This document shows, one piece after another, positions 1 to 9,865 of a stretch of DNA of 64,000 bases; position 1 is the first letter of the stretch; each line of letters starts with the position of its first letter. The stretch comes from Parvimonas sp. (GTDB taxonomy: Bacteria > Bacillota > Clostridia > Tissierellales > Peptoniphilaceae), in contig JALEHY010000007.1 in assembly GCA_022770425.1 (NCBI GenBank), positions 14,137 through 78,136 on the forward strand, written 5' to 3'. The notes beneath the pieces are model-generated. The model saw only the letters and a program-made list of their open reading frames with translations, made no database searches and had not been told where the DNA came from. The translations under genes were made by a program, and so were the position numbers.

Positions 1-1
1 T

Positions 2-340
2 AAAGCAGACTTATTTTCTGAAGGAGATAAAGTTGATGTTATCGGTACTTCAAAAGGTAAGGGAACTCAAGGTGCTATAAAGAGATGGAATTACAGTAGA
101 GGACCTGAAGCTCACGGTTCAAAATCTCATAGAGTAGCAGGTGCAAGAAGTGCAGGTACTTTCCCTGGTAGAGTTCTTAAAGGACGTAAGGGAAGTGGTA
201 AGATGGGTAACAGAAGAAGCACTGTTCAAAATCTTGAAGTTGTAAAAGTTGACGTTGAAAAGAACTTGATTCTTATTAAAGGAGCTATTCCAGGACCTAA
301 AGGTGGTTTAGTAACTGTTAGAGAGTCAGTTAAGAGATAG
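2..340 (+). CDS. rplC: 50S ribosomal protein L3, C-terminal part
   Basis: The 5' end is cut off by the window. The open frame reads straight from base 2 to a TAG stop and carries the L3 core, including [10 protein letters not shown] and the [17 protein letters not shown] loop that approaches the peptidyl transferase centre, then the GKMGNRR segment. L3 starts assembly of the large subunit by binding 23S rRNA. It is followed 17 bases later by rplD, the standard order in the S10 operon. Identity is clear; only the start is missing. Confidence 0.96.
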   Translation, partial: KADLFSEGDKVDVIGTSKGKGTQGAIKRWNYSRGPEAHGSKSHRVAGARSAGTFPGRVLKGRKGSGKMGNRRSTVQNLEVVKVDVEKNLILIKGAIPGPKGGLVTVRESVKR

Positions 341-357
341 TTTAAGGAGGATAAGTA

Positions 358-981
358 ATGCCTAAGGTTAATGTTTATAACCAACTTGGAGAAGTTGTTG
401 GTGATATAGAATTAAACGAAGCTATTTTTGGTATTGAAGTTAATGAACATGTTGTTTATGAAGTAGTAAAGAACCATTTAGCTAATAGAAGACAAGGCAC
501 TCAATCTGCGAAAACTCGTGCGGAAGTTCGTGGAGGGGGAAGAAAGCCTTGGAGACAAAAGGGTACCGGTCGTGCAAGACAAGGTAGTATAAGAGCTCCT
601 CAATGGAAAGGTGGCGGAGTTGTTTTCGCACCAAAGCCAAGAAGCTACAGATACTCAGTTCCTAAGAAAGTAAGAAGACTTGCTATGAAATCAGTTCTTA
701 CTTCAAAAGTATTAGAGGGAGAATTAAAAGTTTTAGATGCTTTGACTGTTGATACTTTCAGTACTAAAAAAGCAAAAGAAATTTTAAAGAATTTAAATGT
801 TGAAACAAAAACTATGATAGTTTTACCGGAGGGAAATGATATGATTATTAAATCATTTGCTAACCTTCCTAAAGTTGAAACTGTTGTTGTTGATTATATG
901 AATGTTTATGATTTAATGAGATTCGATAATCTTTTAATCGTAAAAGACGCCTTATCTAAAATTGAGGAGGTGTATGCATAA
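358..981 (+). CDS. rplD: 50S ribosomal protein L4
   Basis: A 207-residue protein, the normal L4 length. It has the conserved tentacle rich in Gly, Arg and Lys (around residues 45-95, with [19 protein letters not shown]) that lines the peptide exit tunnel. L4 is an early 23S rRNA binder and in some bacteria represses its own operon; nothing here shows that regulation. An AAGGAGG site lies just upstream. Its stop overlaps the rplW start by one base (TAATG), so the two are probably translationally coupled. Confidence 0.97.
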   Translation: MPKVNVYNQLGEVVGDIELNEAIFGIEVNEHVVYEVVKNHLANRRQGTQSAKTRAEVRGGGRKPWRQKGTGRARQGSIRAPQWKGGGVVFAPKPRSYRYSVPKKVRRLAMKSVLTSKVLEGELKVLDALTVDTFSTKKAKEILKNLNVETKTMIVLPEGNDMIIKSFANLPKVETVVVDYMNVYDLMRFDNLLIVKDALSKIEEVYA

Positions 982-1268
982 TGACAGCATATGATATTAT
1001 TATTAAACCGGTTGTAACAGAACGTTCTATGGAAGCTATGGACATTAAAAGATACACTTTTAAGGTTGCTCCAAATGCTAACAAATCAGAAATAAAAAAA
1101 GCTGTTGAAACAATTTTCGGTGTAAAAGTTAAACAAGTAAACACAATGAATATTACTGGTAAGAAAAAGAGAATGGGAGCTAATGTTGGCAAAAGATCCG
1201 ATTGGAAAAAAGCCATAGTTACTCTTACTGAGGATTCTAAAGAAATTGAATTCTTCGAAGGAATTTAG
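981..1268 (+). CDS. rplW: 50S ribosomal protein L23
   Basis: A 95-residue protein with the L23 N-terminus ([12 protein letters not shown]) and the central [17 protein letters not shown] segment. L23 sits at the tunnel exit and docks trigger factor and SRP. The start codon overlaps the rplD stop by one base, with GAGGAGGTG inside the end of rplD as the ribosome binding site. It lies in the usual L4-L23-L2 order. Confidence 0.97.
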   Translation: MTAYDIIIKPVVTERSMEAMDIKRYTFKVAPNANKSEIKKAVETIFGVKVKQVNTMNITGKKKRMGANVGKRSDWKKAIVTLTEDSKEIEFFEGI

Positions 1269-1285
1269 TATAGGAGGTAATATTA

Positions 1286-2119
1286 ATGGCTATTAGAAAG
1301 TATAAACCAACTTCTGCCGGAGTTCGTGGAATGAGCGTTTTAACTTTTGATGAAATAACTAAAAAGGCTCCTGAAAAGTCTTTATTAGTTTCTTTATCAA
1401 AATCAGGCGGAAGAAATTCATTAGGTAGAGTTACCGTTAGACACAGAGGCGGCGGTGCTAAAAGAAAATATAGAATAATAGATTTCAAAAGAAATAAAGA
1501 TGGCGTTCCTGGAAAGGTTGCTGCCATAGAATACGATCCAAACAGAACTGCTAATATAGCTTTAATCCACTATGTTGACGGAGAAAAGAGATATATATTG
1601 GCACCTGAAGGATTAAAAGTTGGAGCTATGATTGAATCAGGAGAAAATGCTGATATTGTAGTTGGTAATTCATTAAAATTAAAAGATATTCCTGTTGGTA
1701 CAATGGTACACAATGTAGAATTAAAACCTGGAAAAGGCGGACAACTTGTAAGAAGTGCAGGTTCCGAAGCTCAATTAATGGGTAAAGAAGGAAGATTTGC
1801 ACAATTAAGATTGCCTTCAGGTGAATTTAGATTAATCCATTTAGAATGTAGAGCAACTGTCGGACAAGTTGGTAACTTAAGTCATGAACTTGTAACAATA
1901 GGAAAAGCGGGAAGAACAAGACATATGGGTCAAAGACCTCATGTTAGAGGTTCTGCAATGAACCCTGTTGATCACCCTCATGGTGGTGGGGAAGGTAGAA
2001 CTCCTGTCGGACGTCCGGCACCTTCAACTCCTTGGGGTAAACCTGCATTAGGACTTAAGACCAGAAAGAAAAATAAAAAGTCTAATAAGTTCATAGTAAG
2101 AAGAAGAACTAAAAACTAA
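1286..2119 (+). CDS. rplB: 50S ribosomal protein L2
   Basis: A 277-residue protein of full family length. The C-terminal [13 protein letters not shown] motif (about residues 226-238, with the conserved His) is the part of L2 needed for peptidyl transferase activity and subunit association. The N-terminus ([15 protein letters not shown]) is typical. A TAGGAGG site lies 8 bases before the ATG. Neighbours are rplW and rpsS, as expected. Confidence 0.98.
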   Translation: MAIRKYKPTSAGVRGMSVLTFDEITKKAPEKSLLVSLSKSGGRNSLGRVTVRHRGGGAKRKYRIIDFKRNKDGVPGKVAAIEYDPNRTANIALIHYVDGEKRYILAPEGLKVGAMIESGENADIVVGNSLKLKDIPVGTMVHNVELKPGKGGQLVRSAGSEAQLMGKEGRFAQLRLPSGEFRLIHLECRATVGQVGNLSHELVTIGKAGRTRHMGQRPHVRGSAMNPVDHPHGGGEGRTPVGRPAPSTPWGKPALGLKTRKKNKKSNKFIVRRRTKN

Positions 2120-2135
2120 TTAAGGAGGAAAACAA

Positions 2136-2420
2136 ATGGGAAGATCTCTTAAAAAAGGACCATTTTGTGATGATCATCTTTTTAAAAAAGTAGAAGCATT
2201 AAATAAAGAAAATGAAAAAAAAGTTATAAAAACTTGGTCAAGAAGATCTACAATTTTTCCGGAATTTGTAGGACATACAATAGCTGTTCATGATGGCAGA
2301 AAGCACTTACCTATATATATTACAGACGATATGGTAGGACATAAACTTGGAGAATTTGTTTTAACAAGAACTTACAAGGGCCATGTTGGAAAGAACGAAA
2401 AAAACAGTAAAGTAAGATAA
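2136..2420 (+). CDS. rpsS: 30S ribosomal protein S19
   Basis: A 94-residue protein starting [10 protein letters not shown], the S19 signature, with the conserved [23 protein letters not shown] region. S19 forms a head complex with S13 and contacts the tRNA and the intersubunit bridge. It is preceded by AAGGAGG and sits between rplB and rplV. Confidence 0.98.
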   Translation: MGRSLKKGPFCDDHLFKKVEALNKENEKKVIKTWSRRSTIFPEFVGHTIAVHDGRKHLPIYITDDMVGHKLGEFVLTRTYKGHVGKNEKNSKVR

Positions 2421-2439
2421 TAGATAAGGAGGGAATAAC

Positions 2440-2772
2440 ATGCAAGCTAAAGCAATTGCAAAATACCAAAGAATTTCACCTCTTAAAGTAAACTTTATTT
2501 GTAGAGAAATAAGAGGAAAGCATGTAGATGAAGCTTTATCTATTCTAAGATTCACTCCAAAAGCGGGTGCGAGATTATTAGAAAAGGTATTAAAATCAGC
2601 TGTCGCTAATGCGGAAAATAATCACAATTTAGATAGAAAAGACCTTTATGTATTAGAAGCTTATGCAAATGATGCTCCGGTTATGAAAAGATGGAGACCA
2701 AAGGCTAAAGGTTCAGCTTACCCAATCTTGAAAAGATCAAGTCATATTGGTGTAACAGTAGCGGAAAGATAA
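2440..2772 (+). CDS. rplV: 50S ribosomal protein L22
   Basis: A 110-residue L22 with the conserved AKYQRISPLKV start and the C-terminal beta-hairpin (about residues 80-100, RWRPKAKGSAYPILKRSSH) that reaches into the exit tunnel near the macrolide site. AAGGAGGG lies upstream of the ATG. Standard position before rpsC. Confidence 0.97.
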   Translation: MQAKAIAKYQRISPLKVNFICREIRGKHVDEALSILRFTPKAGARLLEKVLKSAVANAENNHNLDRKDLYVLEAYANDAPVMKRWRPKAKGSAYPILKRSSHIGVTVAER

Positions 2773-2792
2773 GTTATAAAGGAGGATGAAAG

Positions 2793-3530
2793 ATGGGTCA
2801 AAAAGTTAATCCTCATGGATTAAGAGTCGGAATAATCAAAGATTGGGACTCAAGATGGTTTGCCGATAAAAAAGAATTCGGTGATTTATTAGTAGAAGAC
2901 CATAATATTCGTAAACTTGTTAAAAAAGAGGTAGCTCTTTCAGGAGTACCTAAAGTTGAAATAGAAAGATCAGCAAATAGAGTTAAAGTTACTGTATTTA
3001 CTGCTAAGCCTGGTATGGTAATCGGAAAATCAGGAGCAGGTGTTGAAGAATTAAGAGTTAAAATTGAAAAATTAACAGGCAAAAAAGTTATTGTTAACGT
3101 TGAAGAAGTTAAAAGACCTGATTTAAGCGCTCAACTTGTTGCGGAAAATATTGCAGGACAATTGGAAAGACGTGTTTCTTTCAGACGTGCTATGAAACAA
3201 GCTATGCAAAGATCATTAAAAGCAGGCGCTAAAGGAATTAAAACTGCTGTTTCAGGAAGACTTGGCGGAGCAGATATGGCAAGAACTGAAGGCTATTCAG
3301 AAGGAACTATTCCTCTACAAACTTTAAGAGCAGACATTGAATATGGATTTGCCGAAGCAGATACAACTTATGGAAAATTAGGTGTAAAAGTTTGGTTATA
3401 TAAAGGAGAAGTTCTTCCGGGAATGAAGGCGGCTGTTATAGAAGAAAAACCTGCTAAGAAAGAAAGAAAGAACAATAAGAGAGACAATAAGAAAAGATTT
3501 AATAAAACTGGTGCTAAGAAAGAAGCTTAG
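2793..3530 (+). CDS. rpsC: 30S ribosomal protein S3
   Basis: A 245-residue S3 with a KH domain (about residues 40-110, containing the [11 protein letters not shown] loop) and the C-terminal domain that forms part of the mRNA entry channel ([18 protein letters not shown]). The last 25 or so residues are an extended Lys/Asn/Arg tail, longer than the minimal protein and probably disordered and RNA-binding. AAGGAGG precedes the ATG. Confidence 0.97.
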   Translation: MGQKVNPHGLRVGIIKDWDSRWFADKKEFGDLLVEDHNIRKLVKKEVALSGVPKVEIERSANRVKVTVFTAKPGMVIGKSGAGVEELRVKIEKLTGKKVIVNVEEVKRPDLSAQLVAENIAGQLERRVSFRRAMKQAMQRSLKAGAKGIKTAVSGRLGGADMARTEGYSEGTIPLQTLRADIEYGFAEADTTYGKLGVKVWLYKGEVLPGMKAAVIEEKPAKKERKNNKRDNKKRFNKTGAKKEA

Positions 3531-3553
3531 TTGCCGGAAGGAGGAAAGAGTCT

Positions 3554-3988
3554 ATGTTAATGCCTAAGAGAGTAAAATATCGTAGAGTTCATAGAGGCAG
3601 AATGACAGGTAAAGCTCTAAGAGGAAATACAATTTCTTATGGAGATTACGCAATTCAAGCTTTGGAACCTTGTTGGATGACTGCAAATCAAATTGAGTCT
3701 GCAAGACGTGCGATGACAAGATATATAAAAAGAGGCGGTAACATCTGGATTAAGGTGTTCCCGGACAAGCCGGTTACTAAAAAACCTGCTGAAGTTAGAA
3801 TGGGTTCTGGTAAAGGGGCTCCTGAATATTGGGTAGCAGTTGTAAAACCAGGTAGAATATTATTTGAAATGAGCGGTGTTCCTGTTGATGTAGCAAGAGA
3901 AGCTATGAGACTTGCAGCTCACAAATTACCTATAAAAACTAAATTTATAACTCGTGAGATGAAGGAAGGTGAAGCTAATGAAAAGTAA
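3554..3988 (+). CDS. rplP: 50S ribosomal protein L16
   Basis: A 144-residue protein starting [11 protein letters not shown], the usual L16 N-terminus, which supports the ATG at 3554. The [11 protein letters not shown] and [12 protein letters not shown] motifs are present; L16 helps position the A-site tRNA. GAAGGAGG lies 12-20 bases upstream. Its 3' end overlaps the start of rpmC by 11 bases. Confidence 0.97.
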   Translation: MLMPKRVKYRRVHRGRMTGKALRGNTISYGDYAIQALEPCWMTANQIESARRAMTRYIKRGGNIWIKVFPDKPVTKKPAEVRMGSGKGAPEYWVAVVKPGRILFEMSGVPVDVAREAMRLAAHKLPIKTKFITREMKEGEANEK

Positions 3989-4184
3989 AGAAATTCGCCA
4001 AATGAATGATAGTGATTTACAAGCAAAATTAAAAGATTTAAAAGTAGAATTATTTAATCTACGTTTTCAATTAGCCACTGGACAATTAGAGAATCCTATG
4101 AGAATTGGTGGCATTAAAAAAGATATTGCTCGTGTTATGACTATTATTAGAGAACGTGAGCTTAATGCTGGAAAGGAGGCTTAA
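3978..4184 (+). CDS. rpmC: 50S ribosomal protein L29
   Basis: A 68-residue two-helix L29 (MKSKEIRQM... with [13 protein letters not shown]). The longer reading from a GTG at 3969 is rejected because the AAGGAAGG ribosome binding site (3962-3969) would touch that codon; it is spaced correctly for the ATG at 3978. L29 lies by the tunnel exit next to L23. It overlaps the end of rplP. Confidence 0.95.
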   Translation: MKSKEIRQMNDSDLQAKLKDLKVELFNLRFQLATGQLENPMRIGGIKKDIARVMTIIRERELNAGKEA

Positions 4185-4188
4185 TACT

Positions 4189-4443
4189 ATGGAAAGAAAT
4201 AGTAGAAAAGTCATAATAGGAAATGTAGTTTCTAATAAAATGGATAAGACTATTGTTGTAGAAGTTGCAACTTTTGTATCTCATCCTCTTTACAAAAAGC
4301 AAATTAAGAAAACTACAAAATTTAAAGCACATGATGAAAATAACGAATGTTTAATTGGTGATAGAGTTAAGATTATGGAAACAAGACCTCTTTCAAGAGA
4401 AAAGAGATGGAGACTTGTTGAGATACTTGAAAGAGTAAAATAA
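4189..4443 (+). CDS. rpsQ: 30S ribosomal protein S17
   Basis: An 84-residue OB-fold protein ([22 protein letters not shown]...), an early binder of the 5' domain of 16S rRNA. An in-frame extension back to 4156 would overlap rpmC and has no ribosome binding site; AAAGGAGG at 4172-4179 fits the ATG at 4189. Confidence 0.96.
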   Translation: MERNSRKVIIGNVVSNKMDKTIVVEVATFVSHPLYKKQIKKTTKFKAHDENNECLIGDRVKIMETRPLSREKRWRLVEILERVK

Positions 4444-4467
4444 TTTTCATCTGGAAAGGAGTATCGT

Positions 4468-4836
4468 ATGATTCAAACAGAAAGTCGTTTAAAAGTTGCT
4501 GACAATTCCGGTGCTAAAGAACTTCTTGTTATCAGAGTACTTGGTGGTACTAATAAAAAATACGCAAAAGTTGGCGATATAGTAGTTTGTGCTGTTAAAA
4601 GTGCAACGCCTGGTGGAGTTGTTAAGAAGAGCGACGTTGTAAAGGCTGTTGTTGTAAGAACAACTAACAGTATAAAAAGAAAAGATGGTAGCTACATTAG
4701 ATTTGATGATAATGCAGCTGTAATTATAAAAGATGATAAGAACCCGGTGGGTACAAGAATTTTCGGTTCAGTTACAAGAGAGCTTAGAGCTGGTAACTTT
4801 ATGAAGATTATCTCACTTGCACCTGAAGTATTATAG
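4468..4836 (+). CDS. rplN: 50S ribosomal protein L14
   Basis: A 122-residue L14, exactly the common length, beginning [18 protein letters not shown], with the conserved GSVTRELR and [12 protein letters not shown] end. It forms bridges to the small subunit. It follows rpsQ and precedes rplX, the spc operon order. Confidence 0.98.
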   Translation: MIQTESRLKVADNSGAKELLVIRVLGGTNKKYAKVGDIVVCAVKSATPGGVVKKSDVVKAVVVRTTNSIKRKDGSYIRFDDNAAVIIKDDKNPVGTRIFGSVTRELRAGNFMKIISLAPEVL

Positions 4837-4851
4837 TAGGAGGTGTATAGA

Positions 4852-5163
4852 ATGAAAATAAAATCTGGAGATACTGTTATTGTAATTGCAGGTAAGGATA
4901 AAGGAAAGACTGGAAAAGTTCTTAAAACTTTAGCTAAAGAAAATAGAGTAATAGTTGAAGGAGTAAATATTCAAACTAAACATAAGAAGGCAAAAAATCC
5001 TAAGGATGAAGCCGGATTAATTAAGGTTGAAGGTAGTATTGATGTATCAAATGTTGCTTATTTTGATGCTAAAGAAAAGAAACCTTCAAGAATAGGTTAT
5101 GTTTTTGAAGGGGACAAAAAAGTTAGAATTAGTAAAAAAAGTGGTTCTAAAATAGATAAATAG
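4852..5163 (+). CDS. rplX: 50S ribosomal protein L24
   Basis: A 103-residue protein with an N-terminal KOW motif (SGDTVIVIAGKDKGKTGKVL). The GTG at 4843 lies inside the TAGGAGGTG ribosome binding site, so the ATG at 4852 (MKIKSGD) is the start. L24 is an assembly initiator beside the tunnel exit. Confidence 0.96.
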   Translation: MKIKSGDTVIVIAGKDKGKTGKVLKTLAKENRVIVEGVNIQTKHKKAKNPKDEAGLIKVEGSIDVSNVAYFDAKEKKPSRIGYVFEGDKKVRISKKSGSKIDK

Positions 5164-5182
5164 TTGAAAGGAGGAATCTTAA

Positions 5183-5725
5183 GTGACTTCCAGAATGCAA
5201 GTTAAATATAAAGAAGAAATAGTTTCTGCTTTAATGGAACGTTTTAAATATAAAAATATTATGCAGGTTCCTAAATTAGATAAAATTGTTATTAATATCG
5301 GTTTAGGTTCAGCTAAAGATAATCCAAAAGCTTTGGAAAGCGCATTAAAAGAATTGGAAATTATTGCAGGACAAAAACCTGTAATAACTACTGCTAAAAA
5401 GTCAATCGCTAACTTCAAATTAAGAGAAGGTATGAAGATTGGTACTAAGGTAACTCTTAGAGGAGAAAAGATGTATGATTTCTTAGATAGATTAGTTAAT
5501 ATCGCTCTTCCTCGTGTAAGAGACTTTAGAGGTGTTAGCGCTTCAAGTTTTGATGGTAGAGGAAATTATGCTTTAGGTATAAAGGAACAATTAATATTCC
5601 CTGAAATTGTATATGATATGATTGATCAAATCAGAGGAATGGATATTATAATAGTTACTACTGCTAAGACTGATGAAGAGTCTAAAGCACTTTTAGAGCT
5701 ATTAGGAATGCCTTTTAGAAAGTAG
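5183..5725 (+). CDS. rplE: 50S ribosomal protein L5
   Basis: A 180-residue L5, which carries 5S rRNA with L18. It has [13 protein letters not shown] and the conserved [15 protein letters not shown] loop. The start is a GTG at 5183: AAAGGAGG at 5167-5174 is 8 bases away, while the next ATG is 20 bases away. Confidence 0.96.
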   Translation: MTSRMQVKYKEEIVSALMERFKYKNIMQVPKLDKIVINIGLGSAKDNPKALESALKELEIIAGQKPVITTAKKSIANFKLREGMKIGTKVTLRGEKMYDFLDRLVNIALPRVRDFRGVSASSFDGRGNYALGIKEQLIFPEIVYDMIDQIRGMDIIIVTTAKTDEESKALLELLGMPFRK

Positions 5726-5742
5726 TAAGGGGGAAAATTTTA

Positions 5743-6012
5743 ATGGCTAAGAAATCAATGGTACAACGTGAATTAAAGCGTCAAAAGTTAGTTGAAAAAT
5801 ATGCTGCTAAACGTGCAGAGTTAAAAGCCAAAGGGGACTATATCGGCTTAAGTAAATTGCCAAGAAATTCAGCTCCAAGCCGTTTACACAATCGTTGTAA
5901 AATCACCGGACGTCCTCATGGATATATAGGAAAATATGGAATCAGCCGTATTGTGTTCCGTGAATTAGCTTACAAGGGAGAAATTCCTGGCGTTAAAAAG
6001 GCTAGTTGGTAA
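5743..6012 (+). CDS. rpsN: 30S ribosomal protein S14, zinc-independent form
   Basis: An 89-residue S14 ending [13 protein letters not shown]...GVKKASW. It lacks the two CxxC pairs of the 61-residue zinc form that Firmicutes usually carry at this place; the matching region reads RCKITGRP...SRIV. In Bacillus the 89-residue zinc-independent form is a separate zinc-starvation paralogue, so here it has taken over the operon position. Eight of nine Arg codons are CGT, whereas all eight Arg codons of the next gene (rpsH) are AGA. Both points suggest replacement by transfer. It follows rplE after 17 bases with an AAGGGGG site. Confidence 0.96.
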   Translation: MAKKSMVQRELKRQKLVEKYAAKRAELKAKGDYIGLSKLPRNSAPSRLHNRCKITGRPHGYIGKYGISRIVFRELAYKGEIPGVKKASW

Positions 6013-6038
6013 TATTTTAGTAAAAGGAGGAAGCTTAT

Positions 6039-6434
6039 ATGATGACTGATCCTATAGCAGATATGCTTACAAGAATTAGAAATGGAAATAATGCAAGACA
6101 TTCATCTGTTGAAATACCTGCATCTAAGATGAAAAAAGATTTAGTTCAAATTTTATTGGATGAAGGTTTTATCGAAGGATATAATGTAATTGAAGATGAT
6201 AAACAAGGTGTTATCACTGTAGATTTAAAATATGGAAAAAATAATGAAAGAGTTATCTCAGGACTTAAAAGAATTTCTAAACCTGGTTTAAGAGTTTATG
6301 CAAGAAGCCATGAAATTCCAAAAGTTTTAGGTGGACTTGGAATCGCAATTATCTCAACATCAAAAGGAGTTGTAACTGATAAAGTTGCAAGAAAAGAAGG
6401 TATAGGTGGAGAGGTTCTTTGTTACGTTTGGTAA
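6039..6434 (+). CDS. rpsH: 30S ribosomal protein S8
   Basis: A 131-residue S8 starting [14 protein letters not shown], with the C-terminal [26 protein letters not shown] core that binds helix 21 of 16S rRNA. Two ATG codons are adjacent (6039 and 6042); AAAGGAGG at 6022-6030 fits either. All Arg codons are AGA, the local norm. Confidence 0.97.
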   Translation: MMTDPIADMLTRIRNGNNARHSSVEIPASKMKKDLVQILLDEGFIEGYNVIEDDKQGVITVDLKYGKNNERVISGLKRISKPGLRVYARSHEIPKVLGGLGIAIISTSKGVVTDKVARKEGIGGEVLCYVW

Positions 6435-6468
6435 CAGATTTAAAGAATAAAACTAAGGAGGTATACCA

Positions 6469-7008
6469 ATGTCAAGAATTGGATTAAAACCAATTGTTGT
6501 TCCTGCTGAAGTTGAGGTAATCTTAGGTGAAGAAAATTTTGTAGAAGTAAAAGGACCTAAGGGTAAATTGACTCAACAATTAAGTAGAGAAATGAACATA
6601 AAAATGGAAGGAAATACAATTTCAATAGAACGTCCTTCTGAAATTAAAAGACATAAATCACTTCATGGATTAACAAGAACTTTGCTTGCTAATATGATTG
6701 AAGGAGTTTCAAAGGGATTTAGTAAAACTTTAATCATAGAAGGTACAGGATACAGAGCAGGTAAAGCAGGTAATAAATTAACTTTAAACTTGGGATATTC
6801 TCATCCGATTGAAGTTTTAGATCCTGAAGGAATTACTGTTGAAGTTCCTGAACCAACTAAGATTGTTGTTTCCGGAATTGATAAACAAAAACTTGGAAAC
6901 TTTGCGGCAAATATTCGTTCATATAGAAAACCTGAACCTTATAAAGGAAAGGGTATCAGATATGAAGGCGAATATATAAGACGTAAAGTTGGTAAGACTG
7001 GTAAATAG
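6469..7008 (+). CDS. rplF: 50S ribosomal protein L6
   Basis: A 179-residue two-domain L6 (MSRIGLKPI...) with the C-terminal [24 protein letters not shown] signature. It stabilises the region near the factor-binding centre. AAGGAGG precedes the ATG. Confidence 0.97.
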   Translation: MSRIGLKPIVVPAEVEVILGEENFVEVKGPKGKLTQQLSREMNIKMEGNTISIERPSEIKRHKSLHGLTRTLLANMIEGVSKGFSKTLIIEGTGYRAGKAGNKLTLNLGYSHPIEVLDPEGITVEVPEPTKIVVSGIDKQKLGNFAANIRSYRKPEPYKGKGIRYEGEYIRRKVGKTGK

Positions 7009-7024
7009 GAAGGAGTGAAATTTA

Positions 7025-7390
7025 ATGTTAAAGCAAATTAACAAAAATGAAAATAGAAAAGCAAGACACGCCAGAGTAAGAAAAAAAGTTTCTGGAACTC
7101 CTGAAAAACCAAGACTAAACTTATATAGAAGTAATACTAATATATATGCTCAAATTATAGATGATACTAAGGGAATAACTTTAGTTTCAGCTTCAACTTT
7201 AGATAAAGAGTTTGATACTTTAGCATCAAAATCAAACAAGGAAGCTGCTAAAGCAGTAGGTCTTTCAATAGGTAAAAAGGCTATTGAAAAGGGAATTACA
7301 GAAGTTGTTTTTGACAGAAGTGGTTATTTATATCATGGAAAAGTTAAAGAACTTGCTGATGGTGCCAGAGAAGCTGGACTTAAATTTTAG
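7025..7390 (+). CDS. rplR: 50S ribosomal protein L18
   Basis: A 121-residue L18 with an Arg/Lys-rich N-terminus and the conserved [26 protein letters not shown] end. It binds 5S rRNA together with L5. GGAAGGAG lies upstream. Confidence 0.97.
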   Translation: MLKQINKNENRKARHARVRKKVSGTPEKPRLNLYRSNTNIYAQIIDDTKGITLVSASTLDKEFDTLASKSNKEAAKAVGLSIGKKAIEKGITEVVFDRSGYLYHGKVKELADGAREAGLKF

Positions 7391-7406
7391 TATCGGGAGG
7401 TAATGA

Positions 7407-7913
7407 ATGGAACTTTTAATTAAAGAAGTAGAAGAATTAGAATTAGAAGAAAGAGTAGTTGCCATCAACCGTGTTACTAAAGTAGTAAAAGGTGGTAGAA
7501 ACTTTAGATTTAGCGCTCTTGTAGTTGTTGGTGATGGTAACGGACATGTTGGTGTTGGAATCGGTAAAGCACTTGAAGTTCCGGAAGCTATTAGAAAAGG
7601 TGTTCAAGATGCTAAAAAACACGTTATCAGAGTACCTCTTGTTAATACTACAATTCCACATGAAGTTGTAGGACTTTTCGGAGCTGGTAGAGTGTTGTTG
7701 AAACCTGCCGGAGTAGGTACCGGAGTTATCGCCGGTGGTCCTGTTCGTGCGGTTTGTGAATTAGCAGGAATTAAAGATGTTAGAAGTAAATCTTTAGGAA
7801 CTACTAATGCAAGAAACATAGTTAATGCGACAATGGAAGGATTAAAAAATCTTAAGAGAGCTGAAGATATTGCTCGTTTAAGAGGAAAATCCGTAGAAGA
7901 AATATTAGGTTAA
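7407..7913 (+). CDS. rpsE: 30S ribosomal protein S5
   Basis: A 168-residue S5 with the double-stranded RNA-binding-like N-terminal half ([22 protein letters not shown]) and the C-terminal half containing [23 protein letters not shown]. It guards decoding accuracy and the mRNA channel. Spacing to rplR is 16 bases with a CGGGAGG site. Confidence 0.97.
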   Translation: MELLIKEVEELELEERVVAINRVTKVVKGGRNFRFSALVVVGDGNGHVGVGIGKALEVPEAIRKGVQDAKKHVIRVPLVNTTIPHEVVGLFGAGRVLLKPAGVGTGVIAGGPVRAVCELAGIKDVRSKSLGTTNARNIVNATMEGLKNLKRAEDIARLRGKSVEEILG

Positions 7914-7927
7914 GGGGGGCTTTTAAA

Positions 7928-8107
7928 ATGGCAAAGCTCAAAATAACACTTAAAAAGAGTAAAATCGGTAGAATAGAAAAACATATTAAAAATGTTGAAG
8001 CTTTAGGCTTAAGAAAAGTTGGTCAAACCGTTATTAAGGAAGATAATCCTTCAATCAGAGGAATGATTGACAAAATTAGCTTTATGCTTGAAGTTGAAGA
8101 AATTTAA
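7928..8107 (+). CDS. rpmD: 50S ribosomal protein L30
   Basis: A 59-codon gene: [20 protein letters not shown]... through [11 protein letters not shown] and [15 protein letters not shown]. This is the small bacterial L30, between S5 and L15 as expected. A run AAGGGGGGC precedes the ATG. Confidence 0.95.
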   Translation: MAKLKITLKKSKIGRIEKHIKNVEALGLRKVGQTVIKEDNPSIRGMIDKISFMLEVEEI

Positions 8108-8120
8108 GGAGGTATAAAGC

Positions 8121-8570
8121 GTGAAATTACATGATTTAAGACCTGCTGAAGGTGGAGGCTCAAAAGCAAGAAAGAGACTTGGTAGAGGTTATGGTTCCGG
8201 ACTTGGAAAGTACGGCGGTAAAGGACGTGACGGACAAAACTCAAGATCAGGCGGTGGAGTAAGACCTGGATTTGAAGGTGGACAAATGCCACTTTTCAGA
8301 AGACTTCCAAAAAGAGGTTTTACAAATATATTTGCTAAAGAATACGCAGAAGTAAATGTTGAAAGATTAAATGTCTTTGAAGACGGCACTAATGTTACTG
8401 AAGAATTGATTTTTGAAGCTAATTTAGCTAAAAGAGCAAAAGCTAAAGATGGCGTTAAAATTTTAGGTAATGGCGAACTTACAAAGAAGTTAAATGTTTC
8501 TTGCTCCAAATTTACTAAGAGCGCTATCGAAAAGATAGAAAGCATTGGAGGAAAGGTAGAGGTGATCTAA
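8121..8570 (+). CDS. rplO: 50S ribosomal protein L15
   Basis: A 149-residue L15: basic, Gly-rich N-terminal half ([23 protein letters not shown]) that threads through 23S rRNA, and a globular C-terminal half. The start is GTG (MKLHDLRP), with AAGGAGG eight bases upstream. It ends one base before the secY start. Confidence 0.96.
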   Translation: MKLHDLRPAEGGGSKARKRLGRGYGSGLGKYGGKGRDGQNSRSGGGVRPGFEGGQMPLFRRLPKRGFTNIFAKEYAEVNVERLNVFEDGTNVTEELIFEANLAKRAKAKDGVKILGNGELTKKLNVSCSKFTKSAIEKIESIGGKVEVI

Positions 8571-8571
8571 T

Positions 8572-9849
8572 ATGTTCAAAACTCTATCAGATGCGTGGAG
8601 AATAAGAGAAATCAGAAGTAAAATGATTTTTACTTTGTTGATGATAGTTGTGTATAGACTTGGTAATGTAATACCTATTCCATTTATGGATAAGACTGTT
8701 GTAAGTCAAATTATGAATGGAAGCGAGGGCGGGCTTGTAAGTTTACTTGACTTACTTGCAGGGGGTAGTTTAAAGCAAATGAGTGTTTTTGCTTTGAGTA
8801 TTTACCCTTACATTACCGCATCAATTGTTGTCCAACTTCTAACTATTGCATTTCCAAGACTTGGTGAAATTGCAAGAGATGGAGAAATGGGTAAGAAAAA
8901 AATTGCTAAATATACTAAAATAGGTGCTGTAATACTTGGTATATTTGAAGCTAATGCAATAGCTAACGGTTTATTTGCAAAAGCTATAATTGCTAAAGGT
9001 TATATTGAAATGACTTTGGTTATAACTTCATTGCTTGCAGGTTCAATGTTCCTTGTTTGGTTAGGAGAAATCATAACTGAAAGAGGAGTGGGTAATGGTA
9101 TCTCAATAATTATCTTTTTGGGTATTGTTTCAAATTTACCTACACAAATCGGAACTTTCATTTATGGAATTATGACAGGAACAGTCGGAATTTTAACTAT
9201 ATTGGGAGTTGTTTTAGCAGCAATTGCTATTGTAGTTGTTGTTGTACTTATTAATGAAGGTGAAAGAAAAATTACAGTACAATATGCGAAAAAAGTTGTT
9301 GGTAGAAAAATGTATGGAGGACAAGCTACACATATTCCTGTAAAGGTTAATATGAGCGGTGTAATGCCTGTAATCTTCGCTTCATCATTACTTGCTATGC
9401 CACAAACTCTTTCACTATTGTTTTCTGGTGGTACTCCAAGTTGGATAACTTCTTATTTGACAGTTGAAGGCTCAGTTGGTGTTTATGTATATTCAGTAAT
9501 GAATTTTATATTGATTATATTATTCGGATTCTTTTATTCATCAATTCAGTTTAATACTGTTGAATACGCAAAAAATTTACAACAATATGGCGGGTTCATT
9601 CCGGGAATAAGACCTGGGAAACCTACCGGTGAATATTTACAAAGAATATCAAATAGAATTACTTTCTCTGGTTCTATTATATTAGCATTAATTGCATCAG
9701 CACCAATAGTTCTTTCAAGACTTAGCGGTATGAAAATTAATTTTGGTGGTACTTCTGTAATCATTATTGTTGGTGTAGTTATTGAAACAATGAAACAAAT
9801 AGAATCTATGATGTTAATGAGACACTATAAAGGATTTTTAAATAAATAG
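8572..9849 (+). CDS. secY: Preprotein translocase subunit SecY
   Basis: A 425-residue membrane protein with ten predicted hydrophobic segments, forming the protein-conducting channel with SecE and SecG. Typical stretches are visible: VVYRLGNVIPIPFMD near TM1, GIGNGISIIIF-like ERGVGNGISIIIF, and the cytoplasmic loop with IPGIRPGKPTGEYL. It starts one base after rplO, so translation is likely coupled. It is the only obvious non-ribosomal membrane protein of the spc operon. Confidence 0.97.
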   Translation: MFKTLSDAWRIREIRSKMIFTLLMIVVYRLGNVIPIPFMDKTVVSQIMNGSEGGLVSLLDLLAGGSLKQMSVFALSIYPYITASIVVQLLTIAFPRLGEIARDGEMGKKKIAKYTKIGAVILGIFEANAIANGLFAKAIIAKGYIEMTLVITSLLAGSMFLVWLGEIITERGVGNGISIIIFLGIVSNLPTQIGTFIYGIMTGTVGILTILGVVLAAIAIVVVVVLINEGERKITVQYAKKVVGRKMYGGQATHIPVKVNMSGVMPVIFASSLLAMPQTLSLLFSGGTPSWITSYLTVEGSVGVYVYSVMNFILIILFGFFYSSIQFNTVEYAKNLQQYGGFIPGIRPGKPTGEYLQRISNRITFSGSIILALIASAPIVLSRLSGMKINFGGTSVIIIVGVVIETMKQIESMMLMRHYKGFLNK

Positions 9850-9865
9850 TGCATAGGAGAAAAAT

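Noticed and set aside
8189..8545. 118-codon minus-strand frame
   Set aside because: Lies fully inside rplO, which is certain; no ribosome binding site or recognisable product.
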